Positions 8,034 through 15,828 of a stretch of 17,506 nt of DNA are shown here, one piece after another. Every line of letters begins with the position of its first letter. Within the stretch, counting starts at the first letter, position 1. The notes beneath the pieces are model-generated. The model worked only from the letters and a program-made list of their open reading frames with translations. It searched no databases and was not told the origin of the DNA. Location of the stretch: assembly GCA_027578815.1 (NCBI GenBank), contig JANBTH010000432.1:1-17506 (forward strand), given 5' to 3'. Position numbers and translations under genes: made by a program. The stretch is from Coemansia sp. RSA 1804 (Eukaryota; Kickxellomycota; Kickxellomycetes; Kickxellales; Kickxellaceae).

Positions 8034-9066
8034 TTAGTTGTTGCTGTTGTGGCGATACAGAGCCTCCTGCGTGACCAGAATCTCGTCGATCTCCGGCGCA
8101 AGGTCGCCAAGCAAGGCAGCAGCCTCCTTGTGGAACGCAAGCTGCGCCTTGATGAGCTCCGACAAGTAGCGCAGGTGCTCGGGGGACTCGACAACGGCAC
8201 GCATCAGCTTCATGGCCTCCTCGACGACGGTGACAAAGTGGTCCTCGGCCGCCTCAACATCCCTACGCGCAGCGTCGGCCTTCTCGGGCTTCGCGTTCTT
8301 GAACGAAGTCTTCGCCGCATCCAGCGTCAGACGCGCGGCATTGACCTCCTTGCGCGCATTCTGCGCCAGCGCAATACCCGAATCGATGTTTCCCGTGGTT
8401 GGTTCGATGAATCCCCTGTGGATCGTCTTGTTCTGCTTGAGCTTCTCGTCTCCGACCTTCTCCTCGATGGATCCGAACTTGAACAGCGCGGCACCAAGCG
8501 GCTCCTCGAGCCCTATTTTCTCAGCCACCTCAAGCGAGCTGCGCGCCAGCACGTGCTCGTGGGTGCTCCGCGCATTGCGTTCCTCCTCTTCGCGTCGGGC
8601 GGCCGCCACTGTCTCGGCGTCCTGCTTGCCGCCTATCTTGGACGTCAGCGAACTGAACTGGCTCTGCAGCGCCTGGACGTCGAACTGGCTTGGTGGTGCC
8701 GTGTACGTCTTCGCATGGCGCACCAGAAGAAGCTGGGCTTGGCGCACCGCCTCGTACCTCTTCTCCAGCGCCACGTAGTCGCTGGGCAGTTCGGTCACCT
8801 CTGCGTTGCTCCCAAGCTTCTCGGTCGCCAGCTACGGTTTTATGTGAGTAGATCAAAACCATGAGAGAAATAGATAAATATCAGCAAGAAGATTCATTGG
8901 ATACGCACTGTAGCTAGCGTACATTAAAAAGGTGAGGCCAGACGCTGGTTGCTCATATTGCTAATCTTCTTACCTGTTTGTACTGAGTGAACCCCTTGCT
9001 GACCTTGTCGGCAAAGGGCGTCCAGTTGCTGCTGACATTCTTTGTGAACTTTGAAAACGAGTCCAT
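8034..9066 (-). CDS. Gvp36-like BAR domain protein, two exons (296 aa)
   Basis: This is a membrane-curvature protein of the Gvp36/endophilin-like BAR family, linked in yeast to Golgi, endocytic and vacuolar traffic. Exon 1 (9066-8974) encodes MDSFSKFTKNVSSNW and on to FTQYKQ, an amphipathic N-terminal helix of the H0 type. The donor is CAG|GTAAGA. Exon 2 (8831-8034) opens LATEKLGSNAEVTELPSDY after CGTAG, with a CTACTCAC branch point nearby. Landmarks shared with yeast Gvp36 as I recall it: LP-x-(D/E)Y-x-x-LE-(K/D)-(R/K) after the junction, PL-(G/A)-(A/S)-AL-(F/L)-(K/Q)-F near the middle, a KPEK segment, and an E-D-x-F helix. The basic, Ala/Lys-rich helices fit the concave BAR surface. The length is close to the 326-aa yeast protein. 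The gene faces ZW10 tail to tail, and both serve membrane traffic. Confidence 0.85.
8832..8973 (-). other. Intron of the BAR-domain gene (142 nt)
   Basis: The minus-strand donor GTAAGA at 8973-8968 follows CAG. The acceptor CGTAG ends at 8832. CTACTCAC lies about 15-20 nt before the acceptor and serves as a branch point. The junction is phase 0 (31 codons, then CTG). Confidence 0.8.
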
Positions 9067-9734
9067 TCTTATAGTCTGATCAAAAATAGGGGTGCTTGAC
9101 AATACAAGAACTAGCTGTACAGAACAAAAATAGTATAAAATAGAGTAGAATGAAAAAGTAGTAGCTTCAAAGAAAAGAGATATGGAAAAGCGACAGCTTG
9201 CACATTCGAGTGGATAAATAAAAGACAAAACGAAAAGGGAGAGGAAAAAAGGCCAAGAGATGAAGTAGAAAGAGGCGGAAAAGGAGGTGACGACAACGAC
9301 AATGTCCGCCAAAAAGGCTGTGTCCGCGCATTCTTCTCCGCCCCTCATTTTCAAAAAGAGCATCAACAACCCTAGAGATTTAATCTCATCAGCTGATAAT
9401 TATATTATTGCATTTTAGAATGATCAAAGCATCTTTCTCCCCCTACTCCTCCCAGATCTGGCTAATTTCCTACAAAGACAGGAATGAGTGGGATCAGAGC
9501 AGATCCACAATGGCGATATTTACGGAATGATCAAGGATGCAGAGAATCATTATTGCTTTCCTTTTCCCTATTTTCCATTTATTTTGTTGTTTACCTTAAC
9601 AGTAATTTAGCTCTCCTTTTAATTGCAACGCCTCTCAATTCGGCACAAGCTAGTCAGCCCAGCTTCACACATTGGATTCGTTTCTTTTTGTTAATTTCGA
9701 TAGTTCACTCCAGTAAAAAGAAGAAAGACGACGA
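9067..9734. promoter_or_regulatory. Divergent intergenic region between the BAR gene and HSK3
   Basis: This 668-nt segment must hold the promoters of both flanking genes. Part of it, 9125-9300, is purine-rich on the plus strand (pyrimidine-rich on the BAR-gene strand), a common feature of fungal core promoters and leaders. No clear TATA box was found. A stop-interrupted, coding-like frame runs through 9302-9560 (see findings). The frame on the opposite strand (8953-9369) is mostly hydrophobic translation of the pyrimidine-rich tract and not a real gene beyond the BAR exon. Confidence 0.5.
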
Positions 9735-9941
9735 ATGGACAAGCAGAGCGAGCAGAGACGCGAGTACCTGTACGGCAACCTGAGCAACCAGCTAAACAGG
9801 CTGAAGATGAACTTTGAGCAGCTGGACAAGAACATGGCGGTGCTCAAGGAGCAGGCGGAGCTGTCGCAGCGGCTGGCGGTCTCTCATGCGTCCATGTTTA
9901 TTGGCTCTAAATGGGTGTTCGAGGACAATGGAACCAAATAG
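9735..9941 (+). CDS. HSK3: DASH/Dam1 complex subunit Hsk3 (68 aa as read)
   Basis: Hsk3 is a small helical subunit of the fungus-specific DASH/Dam1 ring complex that couples kinetochores to spindle microtubules. The frame starts MDKQSEQRREYLYGNL, then the coiled coil QLNRLKMNFEQLDKNMAVLKEQAELSQRL in two pieces (about residues 18-47), and the hallmark C-terminal block AVSHASMFIGSKWVF (about 48-62). That block matches the HGSWLIGS / HASMF pattern of yeast Hsk3 proteins, and 68 aa is near the 69 of budding yeast. The frame ends NGTK and TAG. A one-base shift at about 9926 would instead continue QWNQIDEALNEREK and splice through a GTATGT intron (9967-10065), ending TSV and TAA at 10078. Either the short form is right, or a base is missing in the assembly. 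The gene is divergent from the BAR gene. Confidence 0.75.
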   Translation: MDKQSEQRREYLYGNLSNQLNRLKMNFEQLDKNMAVLKEQAELSQRLAVSHASMFIGSKWVFEDNGTK

Positions 9942-9966
9942 ACGAGGCGTTGAACGAAAGAGAAAA

Positions 9967-10065
9967 GTATGTCTCCTCCTTCCCCTCCCCCTTTTTCATT
10001 GTAGTACTACCAATATCTCGAGCCATTCCTTTTTTCGTTTATCATTCACTTCTTTTTACTGGCAG
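9967..10065 (+). other. Possible intron near the 3' end of HSK3
   Basis: GTATGT at 9967-9972 is a consensus fungal donor, followed by a long pyrimidine-rich tract and TTTACTGGCAG ending at 10065. It is useful to HSK3 coding only if the reading frame shifts near 9926. Otherwise it is a 3'UTR intron or chance. Confidence 0.4.
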
Positions 10066-10078
10066 AACATCAGTATAA

Positions 10079-10822
10079 TGTACACCGCCCACGCGTACAT
10101 GTATGAGCTGAGTTCAGAATAATAATATGGATCCTTCAGATGCCATGTCAAAGTAATGAAATGGGAAGAGTAGGTGGAAGGAATAGGGGGAGAGGAGTAG
10201 AACAGTTACTATGTCTGTATTACACAGAAGCAAGCACATTACCCCCTCAATCTCGCTTGATGGTTCTCTGCACCATGCAGATCAATGGAAAGACTGCAAA
10301 AAAAGAAAACGGTCCAGCAGAAACAAGTAATAAAAAGCCGTAGATCCCGGTTCAGACCGGTTATTTGCAACGACAGCAGAAATAATAAACACAGGTCAAC
10401 GCGCAACAATCAGTCCCAACAGCCCGTGCAGTTTTGATAACGAGGGAAAACCAGCCCATTGTGGTTCTGGATCCTCAATTCCAAACAACAAAACGAGAAC
10501 AAGAAGATCCCCTAGAACCACTGCAGAAAGGGGAACACAAGAAAACAAAAGAAGGGAACGAGGGGAACGCGAGGAAATTATCAAGGAATTAAAAAAACCA
10601 ATTCATACGTCTACTGCAGTAATCTTGAACTGGTGGTACGAACGAACAACCGAAACCAAAATGTAAAGGCAATTCTGTATCTGTTGGCTCTCCAACGGAC
10701 CGGACATACACACGTCAACAGCTCACAAAGAATGCGTAGAAAGAACGAAAAACGAGGAGATATTACTTTAAAGTCAACAAAGCAAAAAAAAGGGGGAGCA
10801 AGGGACTAGAAAAGTCAGCGTC
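10079..10822. other. Intergenic region after HSK3
   Basis: I see no gene here. Frames at 10140-10343 (plus) and 10396-10584 (minus) lack family features and shared elements. Two short hairpins are visible: CCGGT-TCAG-ACCGG at 10347-10360, and GTTGG-CTCT-CCAAC at about 10682-10695. They are small enough to be chance. Confidence 0.4.
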
Positions 10823-10987
10823 TGTTTATTGGCTGGGTTCGTTTACGATAAAAAAAACACACATGCTAGCGTAAACTGATTGGCCAAGAATGAGTCTTGT
10901 AAACAAAAACAAACAGCTATCAAGCATTCTCTTCAGTATAGCCACTATTCACTTAAAAAAGGAACCCTCCCTAATTTAACGTAAATA
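10823..10987 (+). promoter_or_regulatory. Cluster of forkhead-type sites upstream of the B-type cyclin
   Basis: Within 165 nt there are TGTTTAT (10823-10829), GTTTAC (10841-10846), GTAAACT (10871-10877), GTAAACA (10899-10905) and GTAAATA (10981-10987). These match or nearly match the forkhead consensus RTAAAYA on either strand. A CCAAT-type ATTGG is at 10879-10883. In budding and fission yeast, forkhead factors (Fkh1/2; Sep1/Fkh2) bind this core and drive G2/M genes, mitotic cyclins in budding yeast among them. The sites are 590-750 nt upstream of the ATG. Function is inferred. Confidence 0.45.
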
Positions 10988-11124
10988 CAAGGCGAAAAAA
11001 GGATCTGGTTGGTTCTGAGCTGCTTGACCGTCGGGCATGAAAATAAAATAAACATAAGAAAAATTTAACTGAGGGACCTTTAAATAACGACAAGAAGCGC
11101 TGTCAAGAACAACACGAATCAAAT

Positions 11125-11225
11125 CTTTTTTTCCTTTCTTTCTCTTCTTTAAACTGCCTCTTTTTTTTATCTTCAGTGCTAGTTCCTTTATTTCCTCCCC
11201 TTTCTTTATACTTTTTTTTTCTGGT
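11125..11225 (+). promoter_or_regulatory. Pyrimidine-rich tract in the cyclin promoter or leader
   Basis: A long T/C-rich run with many TTTCTTT and TTTCCT strings lies about 350-450 nt before the cyclin ATG. Such CT-rich blocks commonly sit at or just upstream of transcription starts in fungal promoters. A weak TATA-like string, GTATATATC, is further downstream at about 11442-11450. The intended start site is not resolved. Confidence 0.4.
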
Positions 11226-11571
11226 ATTAGATTTTACTTGTAGGTTTGAGCGCTTTGAACATTTGTGTGCGAAACCTGTAATCTGGCATATTACGCCTCC
11301 ATTTGTTCAGTAGTCGCTAGTTTTCCTTCTCCTTCTTCATTCCACATAAAGAACATCGCACGTTCCTCCACTTGCTCCCGTGTCTTCCTCTCCTCACATT
11401 GCCATTATCGAACCCATCCGTATTCCTTTCATTTTCAACTCGTATATATCTTTTCAAGTAACAGTACTTGCATCCATTCCCAAAAAGACAACAAACTCCA
11501 CATCCACACCCCTCTCTGTTCGCACTATTTCCAAATAACTAGCGCACCATACATAAGGACAATAAGAGAGA

Positions 11572-13895
11572 ATGTTTCAGAACAGAGGGCCATTAAGATC
11601 GCAGAACACGCGTATTCCAATACGCCGTGCCGGGGCAGCTGGAGCTGGAGTCGGCGCTATAAACGACGAGAACAAGGTAGGCGGGCCGCTTGGCGCGCGG
11701 ATTGGCGGCAAGGCCATCAACGACCCGATCAAACCCGCGGTGGCCAGCAAGTTCCGCCCGGGAGCCACCGTTGGTCTGGGCGGCGGAATGCCTGCCCGAG
11801 CCACGGCCAACATACCCGTGAAGGCCTTTGGTGGCCACCCATCCAACACTGTCACTGGCATTGCGGCGCGTCCGCGTGCAGCCCTGGGCAATGTGCCGAA
11901 TGTCAAGGTAAGCTACTGAGAAAGACAGCAGTCATGCGACAGCATCTAATAGAATGCTGCTTTCATGTTTTCCCTCATTGTAGTATGAAGAGAGATGATT
12001 CGCTATTTGTTTTGCTCAGTTCGATGTGTTTGTTTACGTTAAATTTAATGTAAACAGTGTGGTTGGAGGATTAGGGTGTCTAGGCCAATCAACTCGCATT
12101 GCATGTTTTGAATATGCATCCACATGCGTCAGCGTACACTGGAAAGTAGGGGGCGCCTGCATAACAGATATCCGTAAACAAAACAAAACTTATCGTAAAC
12201 AAATATCCTCACCTGTCTGTTTGTTTTATTTTTGTTGTGTAGCATCAAGGGGCTGTCTCGAGGCTCGTAAAGCCGGGGGAGATTGCGGCCAGGATCCCGC
12301 CTTCCAAGCTTGCGCCCAAGAACGGACGGATTGCGCTGTCAGGGATAACCAAGCCGCTAGCATCTGGAATTGCCGGGCGGCCGATTGCCAACGCCGTGGC
12401 ACCGGCACATCACCCGCCAGCGGGAGCCAACGCACACGCAGCGCGCACGGCCACGCTGGCTGGCGGCGCAGCGATGCGGGCGATCAGCAAGCCAGCGGTT
12501 GCCTTTGCCGGGCGTCGGGCGCGCCCGCTCTCCAGCGGCGGGAGCAGTGACAGACAGCACTCGTTTGCCGGGCCAACGGCGGCCTCCTCGTTCAAGCGTG
12601 CGCGTACCGTGGAGAACGCTCCATCAGCTGCTGATACGGAGTCTGTTCTGGGCAAGCACACGCGCAGCGGGCGGTCGCCGCAGAAGGTTGCCGCCGAGAC
12701 ATCCTCCCACGATGCGGCGGCACCTGTTTCCGCTGCTGTCTTGCCCGAGACCACAGCGAGTGGCCGTCCTGGCAAGCTCCAGACTGTGGCCAGCGAGGGC
12801 AGCGCGGACGATGACTCCTCGTCGACGGCCGTGAGCAGCGAGGAGGCGCGCAGCTGGCGGGAGAGCACGCACAGCAGCATCGGCATTATCCAGCAGACGG
12901 CATCGCCCGCGCTGGCGGATCTGAAGCTGGTGGAGAACGATACGCTGGACTACGCGCTGACTCACAGCGGTCCGCGGAACGAGCATCCGATCACGGCCGA
13001 CGAGATCCGCGCGTTTGAGGTTGATGTGGATCCGCAGGACATGACGCTGGTAGCCGAGTTCAGCGACGACATCTTCGGATACATGCGCGAGCTGGAGCAT
13101 CGGCTGATGCCCGACCCCGCCTACGTGGAGCGGCAGCCGGCGCTGTCGTGGTCGACTCGCTCGGTGCTGGTGGAGTGGCTCGTGCAGGTGCACCACCGCT
13201 TCAACCTTCTTCCCGAGACCCTGCATCTGAGCATCAACTTTGTCGACCGCTTCCTGTCGGCCAAGGAGATCTACGTCAACAAGCTGCAGCTGGTGGGAGC
13301 GGTAGCGCTGCTGGTTGCCGCCAAGTACGAGGAGATCCGCATCCCGAGCGTCAAGGACATCGAGTACATGGTTGAGAAGAACTACGGCGAGGACGAGATC
13401 CTGCGTGCCGAGCGCTTCATGCTGCGGATGCTGAACTTTGATCTGGGCTGGCCTGGTCCGCTCTCGTTCCTGCGCCGCATCTCCAAGGCCGACGACTACG
13501 ACATGGCCACGCGCACGCTGGCCAAGTACCTCATCGAGGTGACGCTGATGGACGAGCGCTTCATCGGCGTGCCGTGCTCGCTGGTTGCTGCCACCGCGCA
13601 CTACTTGGCGCTGCGCTTCCTCGGCAAGGGCCCGTGGTCGCGCGCCCACGTCTTCTACTCGGGCTACTTTGAGAGCGAGCTGCTCCCGCATGCGCTGGTG
13701 CTTGTGGAGCTGCTGATGCATCCGCGCGGCCATCGCGCCATCTTCCAGAAGTACGCCGACCGCGGCTTCCTCCGCGCCTCCGAGTACGTGTACCAGTGGT
13801 TCAAGATCAATACTCCAGACATGGTCCTCACTCCCACCGGCACCGATGCTGTTCCCGAGGCTTATGCCAACGCCAGCTACTCCAGCTCCTTCTGA
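11572..13895 (+). CDS. Mitotic B-type cyclin, two exons (662 aa)
   Basis: This is a CDK1-binding G2/M cyclin of the Clb/Cdc13/NimE class. Exon 1 (11572-11907, 112 aa) starts MFQNRGPLRSQNTR and ends with a destruction box, RAALGNVPN (residues 102-110, RxxLxxVxN), a signal for APC/C ubiquitination. Exon 2 (12243-13895) follows in phase 0 as HQGAVSRLVKPG. A second weaker box, RIALSGITK, is at 141-149. The disordered N-terminus is long and includes a CDK-type site RSPQK (S258) and basic KRAR. The cyclin N box (about 386-515) has the B-type core RSVLVEWLVQVHHRFNLLPE and LLVAAKYEEIRIPS (K474, E476/E477 for CDK contact). The C-terminal cyclin fold is at about 516-638. The protein is longer than yeast mitotic cyclins (about 480-490 aa) because of the N-terminal region. 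Coding DNA is GC-rich. Forkhead-like sites lie upstream and in the intron. Confidence 0.93.
11908..12242 (+). other. Cyclin intron (335 nt) carrying four GTAAACA forkhead motifs
   Basis: The donor is AAG|GTAAGC and the acceptor GTGTAG|CATCAA, phase 0. Four exact GTAAACA heptamers lie inside on either strand: 12031-12037 (as TGTTTAC), 12050-12056, 12174-12180 and 12195-12201. The first two face each other in a near-palindrome, GTTTAC-GTTAAATTTAAT-GTAAAC. Read-through of this intron would add only VSY before a stop, giving a 115-aa product that contains the first destruction box but no cyclin fold. Confidence 0.7.
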
Positions 13896-14930
13896 CCTGG
13901 TCAGGCTTCCTTTTCTTCTTTTTCTCACTCTCCTCTCTTTGTATATTTTAATTTTGACCATTTGGTATTCAACTTGGGGGCTCATCTTCTGTTCTTTTCA
14001 TTGTGGCCAGCTGTGCGTTGTTTTCCACACGGTGTTTGTGATAGAGTTGAAGGTGTCTTGGCAATCATGGTTATTTCTTGCGGATCTCTAACGCCGGAGA
14101 TTGCATGTCAAAGCCATTATGAACCTTCAGCGGCCTGTTTGTTTGCCTCCTCTAAGACTTACATATTGAAGCGATCTCGGACTGCTGACACGCGGGAGGT
14201 CCTAATAAGTGTCAGCTATGCGTCTGCTAATTGTCGTGTCCGCATATGCAATTGCTGACTAACACTGCATGTCGGTCTTGCAGTTGTTTGCATCCACCGC
14301 ATAGCAGCGTTGAGAGAAGGAGAGAGGTACACAACGTCACGGGGCGCCGCATCGTTGCATGGCGGGCTGCAAGTCGTGCACCCAGGGGTCACGCTTTGGC
14401 TAACAGCAACAGCTGAGTCTCCGTCTCTCACTAGTTTTATTTTCCCGAGTCACCAAAACAGTTGGGTTCCAAGGTGTGGCAGACCCAGTTTATTTTGGTT
14501 TTGGAGACAAAACTTTTGAATGCAGTAAAGAAGAGAGAATGAATGAATGACCTCTGTTTCCGTGTGTCTGTGCATGCGTGGCAATTTTATCGACGGTGGT
14601 ACAGAAAAGACCTTTTATTTTTTCTGGAAGAAACTCTTAACAATCAGAGAAATAAACAGGCGATTTCATCGATGGCGATGCCACGTTGGCAGTTATTTTC
14701 CTTTGAGGTTCAAAAAGAGATAGTGGTGGTAATGGTAGTGAAGATGAGAATGCCCCAATTCCTTCTTGAAGGCAACTGCTTAAATACCGCTGCTTGCGCA
14801 AGATAGAATTCACGGATGTCTCCCCGCATTTATCACGACTCTCGTCTCCAGAACGCATCGTACACGCAATTCGCAAGCTTACTTCCCTTAGCCCCACTAC
14901 TCACTAAGAGAGCCATTAGCTAGCCACCCG
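13896..14930. other. Intergenic region between the cyclin and HAD phosphatase genes
   Basis: About 1 kb with no gene I can support. The first part is the cyclin 3'UTR, with a T-rich stretch and TATATTTTAATTTT at about 13940-13955 as a plausible 3'-end signal. Short frames on both strands (for example 13962-14258, 14310-14519 and 14216-14431) have no family signature and disagree in frame. A TTAAATACC string at 14779-14787, about 150 nt before the HAD start, could be a weak TATA element. ATGAATGAATGA at 14538-14549 is a tiny direct repeat. Confidence 0.5.
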
Positions 14931-15590
14931 ATGGTCGAAATAAAGGCAAAGGCCATACTCTTTGACATGGACGGCACTCTGGTCAACACGGTCAAGTGCG
15001 TGGAAAAGTGGTGGCGGATCCTGGCAAAGCAGCACAACGTGGACATAGACAGCATGATCCACGACATCCACGGACGGCCGACGTACGATCTCCTCAGCAG
15101 CTGGTTCCCCGAACCGATGCACACTCGCGAGAAGGCGCAGGAGTGCGAAAGGCTGATAATGATGGACACGGACGGCGTGCACATTGTTCCCGGCGCCGAC
15201 AAGCTGATCGCAGCGCTGAATCGAGACCAGTGGGCGATTGTGACCGGTGCCACCGAGGAGCTGGCCAGGACCCGGTTGGCCCAGGTGGGACTCGCCGAGC
15301 CAGAGCGCCTGGTTGCGTCGCACAGTATTGCGAACGGGAAGCCTGCTCCCGACTGCTACCAGCTGGGCGCGCGGCTGCTGAATGTAAGGCCCGAGGAGAC
15401 TGTTGTCTTTGAGGACTCTGTCAATGGCGTCAAGGCCGGTGTCCAGGCGGGTGCCCTGGTTGTTGCTATTCTGTCGTCCACGTCCGAATCCCTGCTGCGC
15501 GATGCCGGCGCATCGTACGCTGTGCGCGATTTTGGTGCCGTTGGAGTGACTAGCAGCGATGGGGCATTGACTCTGTCGATTGATGAGTAA
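14931..15590 (+). CDS. HAD-family sugar or glycerol phosphate phosphatase, Gpp/Dog type (219 aa)
   Basis: The protein is a cytosolic haloacid-dehalogenase phosphatase related to yeast glycerol-3-phosphatase (Gpp1/2) and 2-deoxyglucose-6-phosphatase (Dog1/2). All four motifs are present. Motif I is AILFDMDGTLVNT, with nucleophile D12 and general acid/base D14. Motif II is AIVTGATEE (T105). Motif III is the Lys of NGKPAPDCY (K137). Motif IV is VVFEDSVNGVKAG (E161, D162), for Mg2+ binding. The helical cap at about residues 18-85 includes the GRPTYDLL element, as in the HGWRTYD of Gpp1. These enzymes release phosphate from small phosphorylated polyols or sugars, for osmotic balance or clearance of damaged sugar phosphates; the exact substrate cannot be read here. 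The gene has one exon. The ATG is supported by the usual short lead-in to motif I. The gene converges with the membrane glycoprotein gene about 240 nt downstream. Confidence 0.88.
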   Translation: MVEIKAKAILFDMDGTLVNTVKCVEKWWRILAKQHNVDIDSMIHDIHGRPTYDLLSSWFPEPMHTREKAQECERLIMMDTDGVHIVPGADKLIAALNRDQWAIVTGATEELARTRLAQVGLAEPERLVASHSIANGKPAPDCYQLGARLLNVRPEETVVFEDSVNGVKAGVQAGALVVAILSSTSESLLRDAGASYAVRDFGAVGVTSSDGALTLSIDE

Positions 15591-15828
15591 GTAGCTCTGC
15601 TCCACGCGCTGGATAAATGCCATGGACAAGCATACACCCATTGCGCTATCTTTTGCGCATGCATCAATGGTGCTGGTTTTTCTTTTGCTTAAATAGAACT
15701 GGCGGGTGCCACAAACAAACGAAAAAAAGAAAGTAATATTAAGAGACGATGGATAACAAAAAAACGCAAGTCCTATTTGGAAGATTTATACATTAACTAG
15801 CAGAACATGCGGCCGTGTGGTGGCAGGA

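Noticed and set aside
8396..8416. tRNA B-box-like GGTTCGATGAATCCC
   Set aside because: It lies within the BAR coding exon, with no matching A box or cloverleaf around it.
7959..8864. 301-codon plus frame opposite the BAR gene
   Set aside because: It is Leu/Arg-rich and mirrors the minus-strand exon, which carries Gvp36-like landmarks and proper splice sites.
10347..10360. Hairpin CCGGT-TCAG-ACCGG that might be a terminator
   Set aside because: The stem is only 5 bp with no T-run; bacterial-type terminators are not expected in a fungal nuclear region.
10396..10584. 62-codon minus frame, Leu-rich, after HSK3
   Set aside because: It has no domain, no shared promoter and no splice support; composition fits chance.
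11265..12053. Long plus frame across the cyclin leader, exon 1 and part of the intron
   Set aside because: It reads exon 1 in the wrong frame; the frame from 11572 gives a destruction box and joins a clear cyclin fold.
12624..13985. 453-codon minus frame opposite the cyclin
   Set aside because: It is a shadow of GC-rich coding DNA; the plus strand holds an unmistakable cyclin box.
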